Shown in pieces: positions 23,362 through 30,696 of a stretch of DNA of 35,333 bases; position 1 is the first letter of the stretch; every line of letters begins with the position of its first letter. Made by a program: the position numbers and the translations under genes. The DNA comes from Priestia flexa NBRC 15715 (GTDB lineage: Bacteria; Bacillota; Bacilli; Bacillales; Bacillaceae_H), in assembly GCF_001591565.1 (NCBI RefSeq), contig NZ_BCVD01000028.1:1-35333 (forward strand), in the 5' to 3' direction. A model generated the notes under the pieces. The model saw only the letters and a program-made list of their open reading frames with translations, was not told the origin of the DNA and made no database searches.

Positions 23362-23619
23362 TTAAGCGTGGTTTCTACGCATTTTTCTCATAACGAAACT
23401 TACGATTAATACTAAAATGATTGAACCAATAATGGCAGGTACAATGGCGAATCCGCCCATCTCAGGACCCCAGTTTCCAAAAATAAGTCCACCTAACCAA
23501 GCTCCGATAAAACCAGCGATAATGTTACCGATAATCCCTCCTGGGACACCTTTTCCAGTAATGATACCAGCTAACCAACCAATAAGTCCACCTACAATAA
23601 GCATCCAAATAAATGACAT
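23362..23619 (-). CDS. GlsB/YeaQ/YmgE family membrane protein
   Basis: An 85-residue, three-helix glycine-rich protein: MSFIWMLIVGGLIGWLAGII, then GKGVPGGIIGNIIAGFIGAW and a third helix ending in a basic VMRKMRRNHA tail. This is the GlsB/YeaQ/YmgE (transglycosylase-associated) family; B. subtilis YdaS is a SigB-dependent member. The ATG at 23619 has AGGAGG nine bases ahead. The longer frame to 23730 adds a non-membrane leader and is rejected. A SigB-like promoter lies 45 bases upstream. Confidence 0.85.
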   Translation of the reverse strand: MSFIWMLIVGGLIGWLAGIITGKGVPGGIIGNIIAGFIGAWLGGLIFGNWGPEMGGFAIVPAIIGSIILVLIVSFVMRKMRRNHA

Positions 23620-23663
23620 AATAACAACCTCCTGATAGTGTATTTGAATCTTATATCTTTTTG

Positions 23664-23689
23664 ATACCCGCGAATGAACCAAGTTATGC
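23664..23689 (-). promoter_or_regulatory. SigB-like promoter of the GlsB/YeaQ gene
   Basis: On the minus strand GCATAA (23684-23689), 14 bases, GGGTAT (23664-23669). The -10 matches the SigB consensus fully, the -35 at four of six positions. Confidence 0.45.
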
Positions 23690-23978
23690 ATGTTTTGACC
23701 AAAAATAAAAGATAGTGTGAAATTAATCAAAATAAAGAGTAAATTGAAGGAAACAGGGAATATAGATAAGTTAAGGTAAATAAATAGGGAGGTTTATACT
23801 ATTTGTCCATAAATACACTAGTTTCAGTTGTTGGCCTTATATTTATATGATAAGGTTGAATAAAATTAAAACTTTTAAATAGAAAGATACAACCTTTAGC
23901 GAGAAAGTTCTTTAGGCTTTCTCGCTTTCTTATTTTAATTGGTAAAAAGTGATAAATGATGGACTGAGGTGAGAAACA
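23690..23978 (+). other. Gene-poor stretch with an orphan terminator
   Basis: A perfect hairpin GCGAGAAAG (23899-23907) / CTTTCTCGC (23917-23925) with a T-rich tail faces the plus strand, yet no gene on that strand ends before it. The only candidate is a 15-codon frame, TTG at 23803 to TGA at 23850, behind the strong ribosome site AGGGAGG (MSINTLVSVVGLIFI, hydrophobic). So the terminator ends either a micro-protein transcript, a small RNA or a decayed gene. Confidence 0.35.
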
Positions 23979-24644
23979 TTGAAATCTCAAACCTTGAGGT
24001 TAGTTAATCAGTTACTTTCAGGAAATCAAGATAGTGCGTGGGATATAGTAGAAGAAGCTTTACAAAAAGGAGCAAGTAGCTTAGATATTTATGAAAGTCT
24101 TTTGACGCCTGCTATGTACTATATTGGCACGCTTTGGGAAAAGAATATCGTTACGGTTGCAGACGAGCATGTAGCGACTACAACCTGTGATTATGTATTA
24201 ACACGCTATGGATTTTATAAAGAAATGACAAGTGAAAGCAAAAAAGAGTACGGAAAAGTGATGTTGTTTTGTTTAGAAGAAGAACAGCATTTTATTGGAT
24301 TAAAGATGGTCTCGCTTCTATTTGAAGAACATGGATTCGATACGCGGTTTTTAGGAGCAGACTTGCCAAAGGAAGCAGCGGAGGTTATGGCAAAGGACTG
24401 GCAGCCTGATATCGTAGCATTATCCGCTAGCATTTCGTATCATTTAGATCCGCTTCCGCAATATATAAATATGTTAGAAGATTTAAACCCAAAACCAATT
24501 ACTTTAGTTGGTGGAAGACTCATTGCGACAAATCACGTTGCAAGTACTATACTTGAAAAAGCAAAACAAATGCCAAGTTTAAACGAACTAAATGAATGGT
24601 TATTACGTTATAAAAAAGGGATGGACATACATGTCGATGCTTAA
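23979..24644 (+). CDS. Free-standing cobalamin-binding sensor protein
   Basis: This 221-residue protein is built like the B12 module of methionine synthase and CarH. A helical cap occupies residues 5-75 with TLWEKN (Trp53) and ADEHVAT (Glu63-His64), the residues facing the upper axial ligand in CarH-type sensors. A Rossmann-like B12-binding domain follows, with EEQHFIGLKM (Glu102-x-His104-x-x-Gly107, the axial-His motif in a variant with Glu for Asp), ALSASISYH and LVGGR. No MerR DNA-binding domain is attached. It starts with TTG after GAGGTGAG. It overlaps the next gene, a truncated PAS protein, which suggests a two-part signalling unit; light or B12 sensing is inferred from the fold. Confidence 0.82.
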   Translation: MKSQTLRLVNQLLSGNQDSAWDIVEEALQKGASSLDIYESLLTPAMYYIGTLWEKNIVTVADEHVATTTCDYVLTRYGFYKEMTSESKKEYGKVMLFCLEEEQHFIGLKMVSLLFEEHGFDTRFLGADLPKEAAEVMAKDWQPDIVALSASISYHLDPLPQYINMLEDLNPKPITLVGGRLIATNHVASTILEKAKQMPSLNELNEWLLRYKKGMDIHVDA

Positions 24645-24861
24645 AAGTGCTCCTGTGCCATATTTTACTGTGGACCGAAATTTTAAAATTTTAAATTGCT
24701 CCAAGCTAGCGATGACCACTTTTGCGCCGGTCGATAACTTCTTAGATGTTGTTGATACGTTCAGCAAAGAAAAAGCCAAAAAATATTTAAGAACAGAGTA
24801 TATCGTAAAAGACGACTGGGTAAAAAAGCTGTGCGACTGCACAGCTTTTTTTGTTCTTTAA
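24631..24861 (+). CDS. Truncated PAS-domain protein
   Basis: The 76-residue protein MSMLKSAPVPYFTVDRNFKI, then LNCSKLAMTTFAPVDNFLDV, begins like a PAS sensor domain (PVPYFTVDRNFKILNCS), but a full PAS domain needs about 110 residues. The last codons run through the intrinsic terminator hairpin and end LCDCTAFFVL, which looks like read-through of terminator sequence and not a natural domain end. It starts inside the end of the B12-sensor gene (14-base overlap), with AAGGGATGG as a ribosome site, so the two are co-expressed. Either the 3' part was deleted, or the short form is a partner domain for the sensor. Confidence 0.55.
   Translation: MSMLKSAPVPYFTVDRNFKILNCSKLAMTTFAPVDNFLDVVDTFSKEKAKKYLRTEYIVKDDWVKKLCDCTAFFVL
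24822..24853 (+). terminator. Terminator inside the 3' end of the PAS frame
   Basis: AAAAAAGCTGTGC and GCACAGCTTTTTTT with loop GACT form an ideal terminator. It overlaps the final codons of the PAS-like frame, which continue to 24861. Confidence 0.9.
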
Positions 24862-24925
24862 AATATTCCGCTGATTTTTAAATAGGGGAATGTGCATAAT
24901 AAAGATAGAGTAGGAAGGTGGAAAA

Positions 24926-25264
24926 ATGGAGCATAAAGAACATAGCGGTTTACATAAACATGAGCATAGCCTAGCATGTGGACATACGAAAATTATGCAT
25001 GATGGTCATATTGATTATGTTCATAACGGTCACCTACACCATAAACATAATGACCATTGGGACGAGTGTGTAATTCCGGTAAATGAAACCAACCGTGATG
25101 CATGTCAGCTAATAGAGTGTGGATGTAATTATGAAGAGGATTGTGGCCATGAGATGGTACCCCATGGAGATCATATGGACTATTTAGTAAATGGAAGGCT
25201 ACATCATGTGCATGATGGTCACTGTGACGACCATGGACCAGTAGAAGTCATCACTAATCATTGA
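24926..25264 (+). CDS. Duplicated His/Cys-rich putative metal-binding protein
   Basis: A 112-residue protein with about a quarter His residues and two copies of one module. Copy 1 (about residues 18-48) reads CGHTKIMHDGHIDYVHNGHL, then HHKHNDHWDEC. Copy 2 (about 73-105) reads CGHEMVPHGDHMDYLVNGRL, then HHVHDGHCDDHG. Both share CGH, then HxGHxDYxxNGxLHHxHxxH. A short linker with further Cys residues lies between. Such spacing of His and Cys is expected of a zinc, nickel or copper store or chaperone. No signal peptide is seen, so it is cytoplasmic. AGGAAGGTGG precedes the ATG. The metal and role are inferred only. Confidence 0.75.
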   Translation: MEHKEHSGLHKHEHSLACGHTKIMHDGHIDYVHNGHLHHKHNDHWDECVIPVNETNRDACQLIECGCNYEEDCGHEMVPHGDHMDYLVNGRLHHVHDGHCDDHGPVEVITNH

Positions 25265-25285
25265 ATAGACGGAAAATTTTAAAAA

Positions 25286-25371
25286 TGTAAGCGCATACTA
25301 TTTACAATTTAGGTATCAATTGCTATTATTGTCTTACAGGATACTTGTTCGAATTATCTTGTAAGACAATA
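25286..25371 (+). promoter_or_regulatory. Promoter with cre-like site and 12-bp inverted-repeat operator
   Basis: TGTAAGCGCATACT (25286-25299) differs from the cre consensus TGWAARCGYTWNCW at one position. TTTACA (25301-25306), 17 bases, TATTAT (25324-25329) is a good SigA promoter. TATTGTCTTACA (25327-25338) and its exact complement TGTAAGACAATA (25360-25371) overlap the -10 and start region, with further partial pairing (GATA/TATC) inside. This looks like a repressor site placed to block the promoter. Confidence 0.6.
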
Positions 25372-25402
25372 TACTAAGTCGATTTTCAAAGGAGGAAAAG
25401 TT

Positions 25403-25513
25403 ATGATAATGGAAGAATGGTTCGCACTTTTCGCACTTGCAGGAGTATGCATGGTCCTTGTTAATCGCATGTTGCACAAAATTTATAAAGAAACAAGTAC
25501 AGACGATTCCTAA
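25403..25513 (+). CDS. 36-residue single-helix membrane protein
   Basis: The frame starts at the ATG at 25403, right after AAAGGAGG, and reads MIMEEWFALFALAGVCMVLV, then NRMLHKIYKETSTDDS. It is one membrane helix with acidic residues at the N-terminus and a basic, polar C-terminus, the shape of small regulatory subunits of larger membrane complexes. A promoter with two regulatory sites lies ahead and a terminator begins in the stop codon. The full set of signals argues for a real gene. No family is recognised. Confidence 0.7.
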   Translation: MIMEEWFALFALAGVCMVLVNRMLHKIYKETSTDDS

Positions 25514-25543
25514 CATCTTCTCTTACATTGAAGGTGTTTTTTT
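25513..25543 (+). terminator. Terminator of the 36-residue gene
   Basis: ACATCTTC (25513-25520) pairs with GAAGGTGT (25530-25537, one G-U pair), followed by seven T. Confidence 0.75.
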
Positions 25544-25599
25544 ATGGTCTTATATAAGAATGTGTTTATATAAAAGAACTGGAAAATAAGTATTTAAGT

Positions 25600-25660
25600 C
25601 AACAAGATATCCGAACCGTCGAAAGTTAACTTCTTTTGATAGTTCGGATATCTTTTGTTG
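25600..25660. repeat. Long imperfect inverted repeat, orphan
   Basis: CAACAAGATATCCGAAC (25600-25616) and GTTCGGATATCTTTTGTTG (25642-25660) pair with one bulge around about 25 bases that themselves hold AAGTTAACTT. The T-rich right arm is terminator-like, but the nearest plus-strand gene already has its own terminator about 60 bases earlier. No reading frame is seen. It may be a second terminator, a structured RNA or a remnant of a small mobile element. Confidence 0.5.
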
Positions 25661-25786
25661 GTTTCGAACTTATTCTTATAACTTAACTATTGTAGAAACG
25701 TGATGAATCATCTTTGAGAAGAAATCATGACGTTTTGTTCTATACCATTTTTTTATTTAACGTAAACCATTCTTATTTCTAATAAA

Positions 25787-26722
25787 TTACGGAGTAGGAA
25801 AATTTTGAGCTTCTTCTTTTTTCATCATATGGGACGGTAGGATAATTTCTTCATCTACTAAGAAGCTAAGAAGCTCTCGCGTAGCAAATGACATATAGCG
25901 TTCTTTCTTTAAAATAATACCTAACTCCCACATCGGTGTTGGAGAAGAAATGGGAATGCTACGTATTAAAGGATTATTAATCTTCGGATAAACCGATTTT
26001 GGCAAAATAGCAATCCCGAGTTCAGAAGCTACGAGTTCAATGATAAGATCCCACTGTGAGCTTTCATAGGCAATTTTCGGCTGGAAGCCAGCTTCAATAC
26101 ATTCATGAATAATACGGTCGTGAAGCGAGAAATCTTTGCTAAATAAGATGAAAGGTTCTTCTTTTAATTCCGATAGAGATACGATCTGCTTTTGAGCAAG
26201 TGGATGTTTATGGTGAATATATAAGTTAAACTCTTCTTGTACAAATGGATAAATATGAAACATTGGGTTTTGGACTGGAAGTACAATAATCCCAAGGTCT
26301 ACCTGTTCAGACTCAACAAGTTCAACAATACGCTTAGCGCCTAATTCCACGAGCTCTAGTGTTACTTGTGGATGCTTTTTAGTAAATTTTTTTGCAATCA
26401 TTGGAAAAACAATGGTACCAATTAAAGGTGGTATGCCGATTTTAATTTCACCAGTTGGTAAGTGTCTAAGATCATCTAATAGAGCATGAAGCTCATGTAA
26501 TGTTGAAACTAATTTTTGGCTTTGATTATATACAACTTGACCTGCATCTGTAAGAGTCAGTTTGCGAGTCGAGCGATCAAATAAATCGACGCCCAACTCT
26601 TCTTCAAGCTTTTTCACAATTTTACTCAAAGCAGGTTGAGATAAATGAATAGCATATGCAGCCTTGGTAAAACTCTTTTGGTTCACAACTTCCATAAAGT
26701 GTTGCAGTTCACGAATGTCCAT
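25787..26722 (-). CDS. LysR-family regulator, CidR/YwbI-like
   Basis: A 311-residue transcription regulator. The N-terminal winged helix reads MDIRELQHFMEVVNQKSFTK, followed by AAYAIHLSQPALSKIVKKLE and LFDRSTRKLTLTDAG. The effector-binding domain follows from about residue 90 (LPTGEIKIGIPPLIGTIVFP). Its wording (GxxxIGxPPxIG, HDRIIHECIEAGFQPKI) recalls B. subtilis YwbI/CidR more than CitR, although CitR is the LysR protein divergent from citA there. The ATG at 26722 has GAGGGG eight bases ahead; the GTG at 26737 is rejected. It is divergent from the citrate synthase gene, which it probably regulates. Confidence 0.85.
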   Translation of the reverse strand: MDIRELQHFMEVVNQKSFTKAAYAIHLSQPALSKIVKKLEEELGVDLFDRSTRKLTLTDAGQVVYNQSQKLVSTLHELHALLDDLRHLPTGEIKIGIPPLIGTIVFPMIAKKFTKKHPQVTLELVELGAKRIVELVESEQVDLGIIVLPVQNPMFHIYPFVQEEFNLYIHHKHPLAQKQIVSLSELKEEPFILFSKDFSLHDRIIHECIEAGFQPKIAYESSQWDLIIELVASELGIAILPKSVYPKINNPLIRSIPISSPTPMWELGIILKKERYMSFATRELLSFLVDEEIILPSHMMKKEEAQNFPTP

Positions 26723-26884
26723 AAGCAAGCCCCTCACTAATATTCTTTGTTTTCATACTATTTATTCTATTTATCTATTTTACTTATGTTTCAATAAAAT
26801 GTAAACTCTTACATAAGGAAACTGAATGATAATTCATCTTTTTTACAAGAATAACCCTTCTTATTTTGTATAAGAACACAATGT

Positions 26885-26898
26885 TGTAAGCGTTATCA
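26885..26898 (+). promoter_or_regulatory. cre (CcpA) site upstream of citA
   Basis: TGTAAGCGTTATCA fits the consensus TGWAARCGYTWNCW at every position. It lies in the 369-base divergent region between the LysR gene and citA, about 190 bases before the citA start. The region also holds CTTAT-TTTGT-ATAAG (26868-26882 area), a short dyad that could be a LysR-type site. Confidence 0.7.
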
Positions 26899-27091
26899 TT
26901 AATGGTTATACCCTCAGAAATACCGTTTTTAGAACCTTCAATTTACAGAAATAATAATAGTTGTTCCTCACACATCGCCATTGATTTGTTCTTACATATA
27001 AAGAAGAAGAATAAAATAGAAAGATGAAATTTATCAGACTACAAGAACACCTCATAAATAAAGAGAAAATAAAAAGGGGAGAGTGGTCATA

Positions 27092-28195
27092 ATGACATAT
27101 GTAAAAGGTTTAGAAGGAATTGTAGCGGCTGAAACAAAAGTTGGGCACGTTGATGGAGATAAAGGTCAGCTGATTTACCGTGGATACTGGGCGAAAGATT
27201 TAGCGATTAACTATACATTTGAAGAAGTAGCTTACTTGATTTGGAACGGACAGTTACCAAATCATGAACAGCTTAATGAATTTAAAGAAGAGATGAAAGC
27301 ACATCGCGTATTACCAAAAAATATTGTAGCGCTAATGGATTGTTTACCGAGAGATACAGAAGTCATGAGTGCTCTTCGTACATGCATTTCAGCACTTGGC
27401 GATCCATCTTACAGTTGGCCGCCTACAAAAAATCAAGCGGTTGCATTAACGGCAATTGCGCCAACTATTATTGCTTATTGGTATCGTAAAATGAATGGTT
27501 TAGAAGTTGTTGAGCCGAATGAGAATCTAGATCACGTGGCTAACTATCTGTATATGATCACAGGAGAAGTACCGGATTCAAGCTTAGTTAAAGCATTGAG
27601 CGCATATTTTGTACTTACTATTGAGCATGGTATGAACGCATCAACGTTTTCTTCGCGCGTGGTAGCGTCAACTGAATCAGACATGGTCTCTGCGATTTGC
27701 GGAGCGATTGGTGCAATGAAAGGACCTTTACATGGAGGTGCTCCTTCTGGTGTTATTAGCATGTTCCAAGAAATTGGCTCTGCAGAAAACATTGAGCCTT
27801 GGGTGCGACAGAAGCTTGAGAACAAAGAGAAAATTATGGGATTTGGACATCGCGTGTACAGAACACATGATCCAAGAGCAGAAGCTTTAAAAGAGGTTTC
27901 AAAGCAAATATCAGATGATAACGAATGGTTTGATTTCATTGTAAAAATTGAAGATACAACCATTCGACTGTTAAATGAATATAAGCCAGGAAGAAAAATT
28001 TACACGAATGTAGAATATTTTGCTGCAGCTGTTATGAAAGCAGTGGAGCTTCCAGCAGATTTGTTCACACCCACTTTTACGGCAAGTCGACTGGTAGGAT
28101 GGACTGCACACGTACTTGAGCAGTCAGAAGATAATCGTATTTATCGTCCGCAGTCATCTTATATCGGCTATACGCCAGTGGAACAAAAACAATAA
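27092..28195 (+). CDS. citA: Citrate synthase, CitA-like
   Basis: A 367-residue enzyme condensing acetyl-CoA and oxaloacetate to citrate at the entry of the TCA cycle. Catalytic residues are visible: His214 in PLHGGAPSG, His253 in GFGHRVYRTHDPRA and Asp323 in PADLFTPTF, with substrate-binding His179 (IEHGMNAS) and Arg residues in RKIYTNVE and SRLVGW. Length and wording match B. subtilis CitA (GLKGI..ET, IYRGHHAKD-like segment). A 2-methylcitrate synthase cannot be fully excluded, but no propionate genes are nearby. The ATG at 27092 follows AAGGGGAGAG; the GTG at 27083 is rejected. The perfect cre site suggests catabolite control. Confidence 0.9.
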   Translation: MTYVKGLEGIVAAETKVGHVDGDKGQLIYRGYWAKDLAINYTFEEVAYLIWNGQLPNHEQLNEFKEEMKAHRVLPKNIVALMDCLPRDTEVMSALRTCISALGDPSYSWPPTKNQAVALTAIAPTIIAYWYRKMNGLEVVEPNENLDHVANYLYMITGEVPDSSLVKALSAYFVLTIEHGMNASTFSSRVVASTESDMVSAICGAIGAMKGPLHGGAPSGVISMFQEIGSAENIEPWVRQKLENKEKIMGFGHRVYRTHDPRAEALKEVSKQISDDNEWFDFIVKIEDTTIRLLNEYKPGRKIYTNVEYFAAAVMKAVELPADLFTPTFTASRLVGWTAHVLEQSEDNRIYRPQSSYIGYTPVEQKQ

Positions 28196-28205
28196 ACACT
28201 CGAAT

Positions 28206-28245
28206 CAAAAAGAAGTGGATGTTGAAGGATTCGCTTCTTTTTTTG
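28206..28245 (+). terminator. Terminator of citA
   Basis: AAAAAGAAG pairs with CTTCTTTTT, extended imperfectly by TGGAT/ATTCG, ending in a T-run. Confidence 0.7.
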
Positions 28246-28249
28246 TGAA

Positions 28250-29260
28250 TTAAATGATCACTAGGGTAATAGTTGATAGTAGCAACGAAGTAATGATAAT
28301 TGCTAGTATTGGCCGAACAGATTTAGAGCATAGCGTTTTAATGTTAACGTTTAAACCTAAACCAACCATTGCCATTGTTAAAATGAACGTAGTTAAGACA
28401 GGGGTGCTACTCATTATTGTATTAGGAATGTGTATATATCTTCCCAAAATATAGCTGTTGAAAATGCTCATTAAAAGAAAACCCACTAAAAACCATGGGA
28501 ATTTGATAGCTGTTGGTGTCCCTTGTTTTTCTTTCTTTTTCATAAGTAAAACAAACAAAAAGCTAATTGGAATTAACCATACGACTCTGCCCAGCTTGGC
28601 TATAATAGCAAGGGATAGAGATTCTTGGCCTGCAGGCATAGCAGCGAGGGTTACATGAGCAATTTCATGTAGACTCATGCCAGATCATATTCCGTAATCT
28701 TAAGAAGAAAGATGTAAAGCTGACTGAAGAAAAGGGTAGACAATGGAAAAAACACTTCCAATTAGCGCAATAATTCCGATGCTTATTGCGATGTCTTCTT
28801 CTTTTGATTTTATAATAGGAGAAATGGCTCCGATAGCGGCTGCTCCGCATATGCCTGTTCCTACATCAAGCAACAATAAAATGGCCAAGTCTGCTTTTAG
28901 CCATTTTCCAACCAGGACCATACACGTAATCGAAAAGATAATAACCAATGCATCTTTAAAAAAAATACCGATACCCACAGCAAATATTTGATCAATCTGA
29001 AGCTGAAGACCATACAAGATAATAGCTCCACGAAGTAGAGCTGTAGATGCAAATTTAATTCCTGGCTCAAGTTGAGTCGGGTACCCAATGTAATTTCGAT
29101 AAATAATTGCAATTAAGAGTGCACAAGCAAGGGGGCCTATCATTTTAAAAATTGAGAGAGATGCAAGAAAATACCCTCCTAGCGCCACAGCAAAGGTAAA
29201 AGCAAGACCACCACTATATGCTAAACCACGTTCATTTTTAATACCATTATTCGTATTCAT
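28250..29260 (-). pseudogene. YeiH-family exporter with two in-frame stops
   Basis: A full-length frame of 337 codons for a ten-helix YeiH/YadS-type putative sulfate exporter. It starts at the ATG at 29260 (TTGGAG ahead; MNTNNGIKNERGLAYSGGLA). The N-terminal part ends YPFLQSALHLSS, then TAA (28700-28702), DYGI, TGA (28685-28687), SGMSLHEIAHVTLAAMPAG and the rest. The expected text at the second stop is Trp (TGG to TGA by one change). No frameshift occurs and both halves stay in one frame, so decay is recent. Either half alone would give a partial protein (188 residues after the first start; 142 from the internal ATG at 28678). Functional read-through is not supported by anything visible. Confidence 0.85.
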
Positions 29261-29375
29261 GTTTTTCAACTCCAATATGATTCGTACTTCTTTGAGCATA
29301 AAGGAGATTTAACTATTAGTGAAATACTGTTATTTTATTTTAATCATTAATATTTTTAATGATTTATCACACAGG

Positions 29376-29571
29376 CATTTCAAGTACAAATGGACTTTCT
29401 AATTATGGAACAGCCCTTTCAAAAGTTGCTCGCAAAGACATTACAATTGACTTCGGTCGACTATTGCTTGAAACAGTAAAGTTTGCGCTTGATGGTGTGA
29501 AAATCAGTATCAAAAAAGGCTGGCTTGAGCAGCCTCCGTTAGCTGTTAAACATGATTTTTTCTCGAAATAA
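29376..29571 (+). pseudogene. DUF3231 C-terminal remnant
   Basis: The frame reads GISSTNGLSNYGTALSKVAR, then KDITIDFGRLLLETVKFALDG and WLEQPPLAVKHDF. This is the last ~65 residues of the roughly 330-residue DUF3231 family (two ferritin-like helical repeats; the tail SYGxxxSxxxRxD...GxxxxxGWLEQPP is diagnostic). The first four fifths of the gene is missing and no ribosome site lies before the nearest ATG at 29359. It is a deletion remnant between two other decayed genes. Confidence 0.75.
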
Positions 29572-29594
29572 TTAGAGTATAATAATGTTCATCG

Positions 29595-29637
29595 GCGCTA
29601 CAATGGTGTAAGATTATACCAGTGTAGTGCTTTTTTA
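29595..29637 (+). terminator. Terminator after the DUF3231 remnant
   Basis: GCGCTACA (29595-29602) pairs with TGTAGTGC (29623-29630). Inner TGGTGTAA pairs with TTATACCA. Six T follow. Confidence 0.75.
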
Positions 29638-29662
29638 TGAACATAAATAAAGGAGCGTCGTT

Positions 29663-29863
29663 ATGGAAAATGAAATGTTAAAGGTATTTGATGAAAACCA
29701 TCAACCAATTGGACAAGCATCACGTGCAGAAGGATTCACATGCAAAGACGATATGAAATTGACCTTTAAAGGAGACATTACCTACAAAAAACTAGTTCCT
29801 CATGACCTTAGCTTTTATCAACAGGTGGCAGAACGTATTCAAAGGTATTTAAGTAGAAAATAA
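29663..29863 (+). pseudogene. NUDIX hydrolase with internal deletion
   Basis: The 66-residue product keeps the N-terminal MLKVFDENHQPIGQASRAE of a NUDIX hydrolase of the isopentenyl-isomerase-like type. At about residue 24 it jumps to the C-terminal DMKLTFKGDITYKKLVPHDLS and YQQVAERIQRYLSRK. The NUDIX box (GxxxxxExxxxREU) and all catalytic residues are gone, so it cannot hydrolyse substrates. The ribosome site AAAGGAG and start ATG are intact, and the deletion kept the reading frame. It is the first gene before the arylamine acetyltransferase gene, only 13 bases away, so it may still serve as a leader for translation of that gene. Confidence 0.7.
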
Positions 29864-29876
29864 GGGAGGAGAAAAA

Positions 29877-30626
29877 ATGGTTCATATTCAACAATTTTTA
29901 CAACACATTCAAGCACATCTACAAACAGATCAAACATCATTATTAAAGCATATACATAAGCAATCTGTTCTAACAATTCCATTTGAAAATCTTGATATTC
30001 ACTTAAATAAGCCTTTATCAATGAACCCAGAGCATGTGTTTGATAAAGTTGTACGAAACAAACGCGGCGGTCTATGCTTTGAAACAAACAGCTTATTGTA
30101 CGCAATCTTAACACAGCTTGGATTTAAAGTAACGTTGATATCAGCGGCATTTTGGAATGAAACGCAAGAGAGCTGGAACAAAGACTGTACGCATCTAGCG
30201 CTATGCGTAGAGGTAGATGCGAAAAGTTACTTAGCCGATATAGGAATTGGAGGGGGCTTTTTTGAACCTTTACTAATTGAGGACCGGCATACATATAAGG
30301 ACAATAATGGTGAATACCGAGTGTTAAACCGTCATGACGAATGGATTGTTCAAGAAAAAAATAGTGATTGGCAGGATCTTTTTAAATTTTCTCTTCAATC
30401 AAGAAAACTAGATGATTTTTATACTGCCTGCCGATATTATGAGCACGATCCAACTTCATTTTTTCGCCAAAAGAAGCTTTGTAGCGTAGCGACTGAAGAT
30501 GGTAAAGTTTCATTATCATCTAATACATTAAAAATTACAAAAGGATTAGAGAAAGTGAAAACACCTATTATATCGGATGATCAGTTTAGGAAAGAGCTAA
30601 AAAAATATTTTCAAATTGTACTATAA
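29877..30626 (+). CDS. Arylamine N-acetyltransferase
   Basis: A 249-residue NAT enzyme that moves an acetyl group from acetyl-CoA to aromatic amines and hydrazines. The catalytic triad is Cys67 (RGGLCFETN), His106 (CTHLALCV) and Asp121 (YLADIGIGG; the usual VDVGFG is slightly varied). The N-terminal helices FENLDIHLNKPL are typical. GGAGGAG lies before the ATG, 13 bases beyond the NUDIX remnant, with which it shares a transcript. It is a little shorter than most NATs, which have about 255-280 residues. Confidence 0.88.
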   Translation: MVHIQQFLQHIQAHLQTDQTSLLKHIHKQSVLTIPFENLDIHLNKPLSMNPEHVFDKVVRNKRGGLCFETNSLLYAILTQLGFKVTLISAAFWNETQESWNKDCTHLALCVEVDAKSYLADIGIGGGFFEPLLIEDRHTYKDNNGEYRVLNRHDEWIVQEKNSDWQDLFKFSLQSRKLDDFYTACRYYEHDPTSFFRQKKLCSVATEDGKVSLSSNTLKITKGLEKVKTPIISDDQFRKELKKYFQIVL

Positions 30627-30671
30627 AAAAGCACAAGGGTCAGTTACATACAAGTAAACCCTTGTGCTTTT
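30625..30671. terminator. Bidirectional terminator
   Basis: AAAAGCACAAGGGT pairs with ACCCTTGTGCTTTT around 17-18 bases, A- and T-runs outside. It lies between the NAT gene and the convergent membrane-protein gene. Confidence 0.85.
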
Positions 30672-30696
30672 AATTTATTTAATAATAGATAAATAA

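Noticed and set aside
23803-23850. 15-codon frame as an annotated gene
   Set aside because: Good ribosome site but too short to support on sequence alone; recorded only as part of the orphan-terminator finding.
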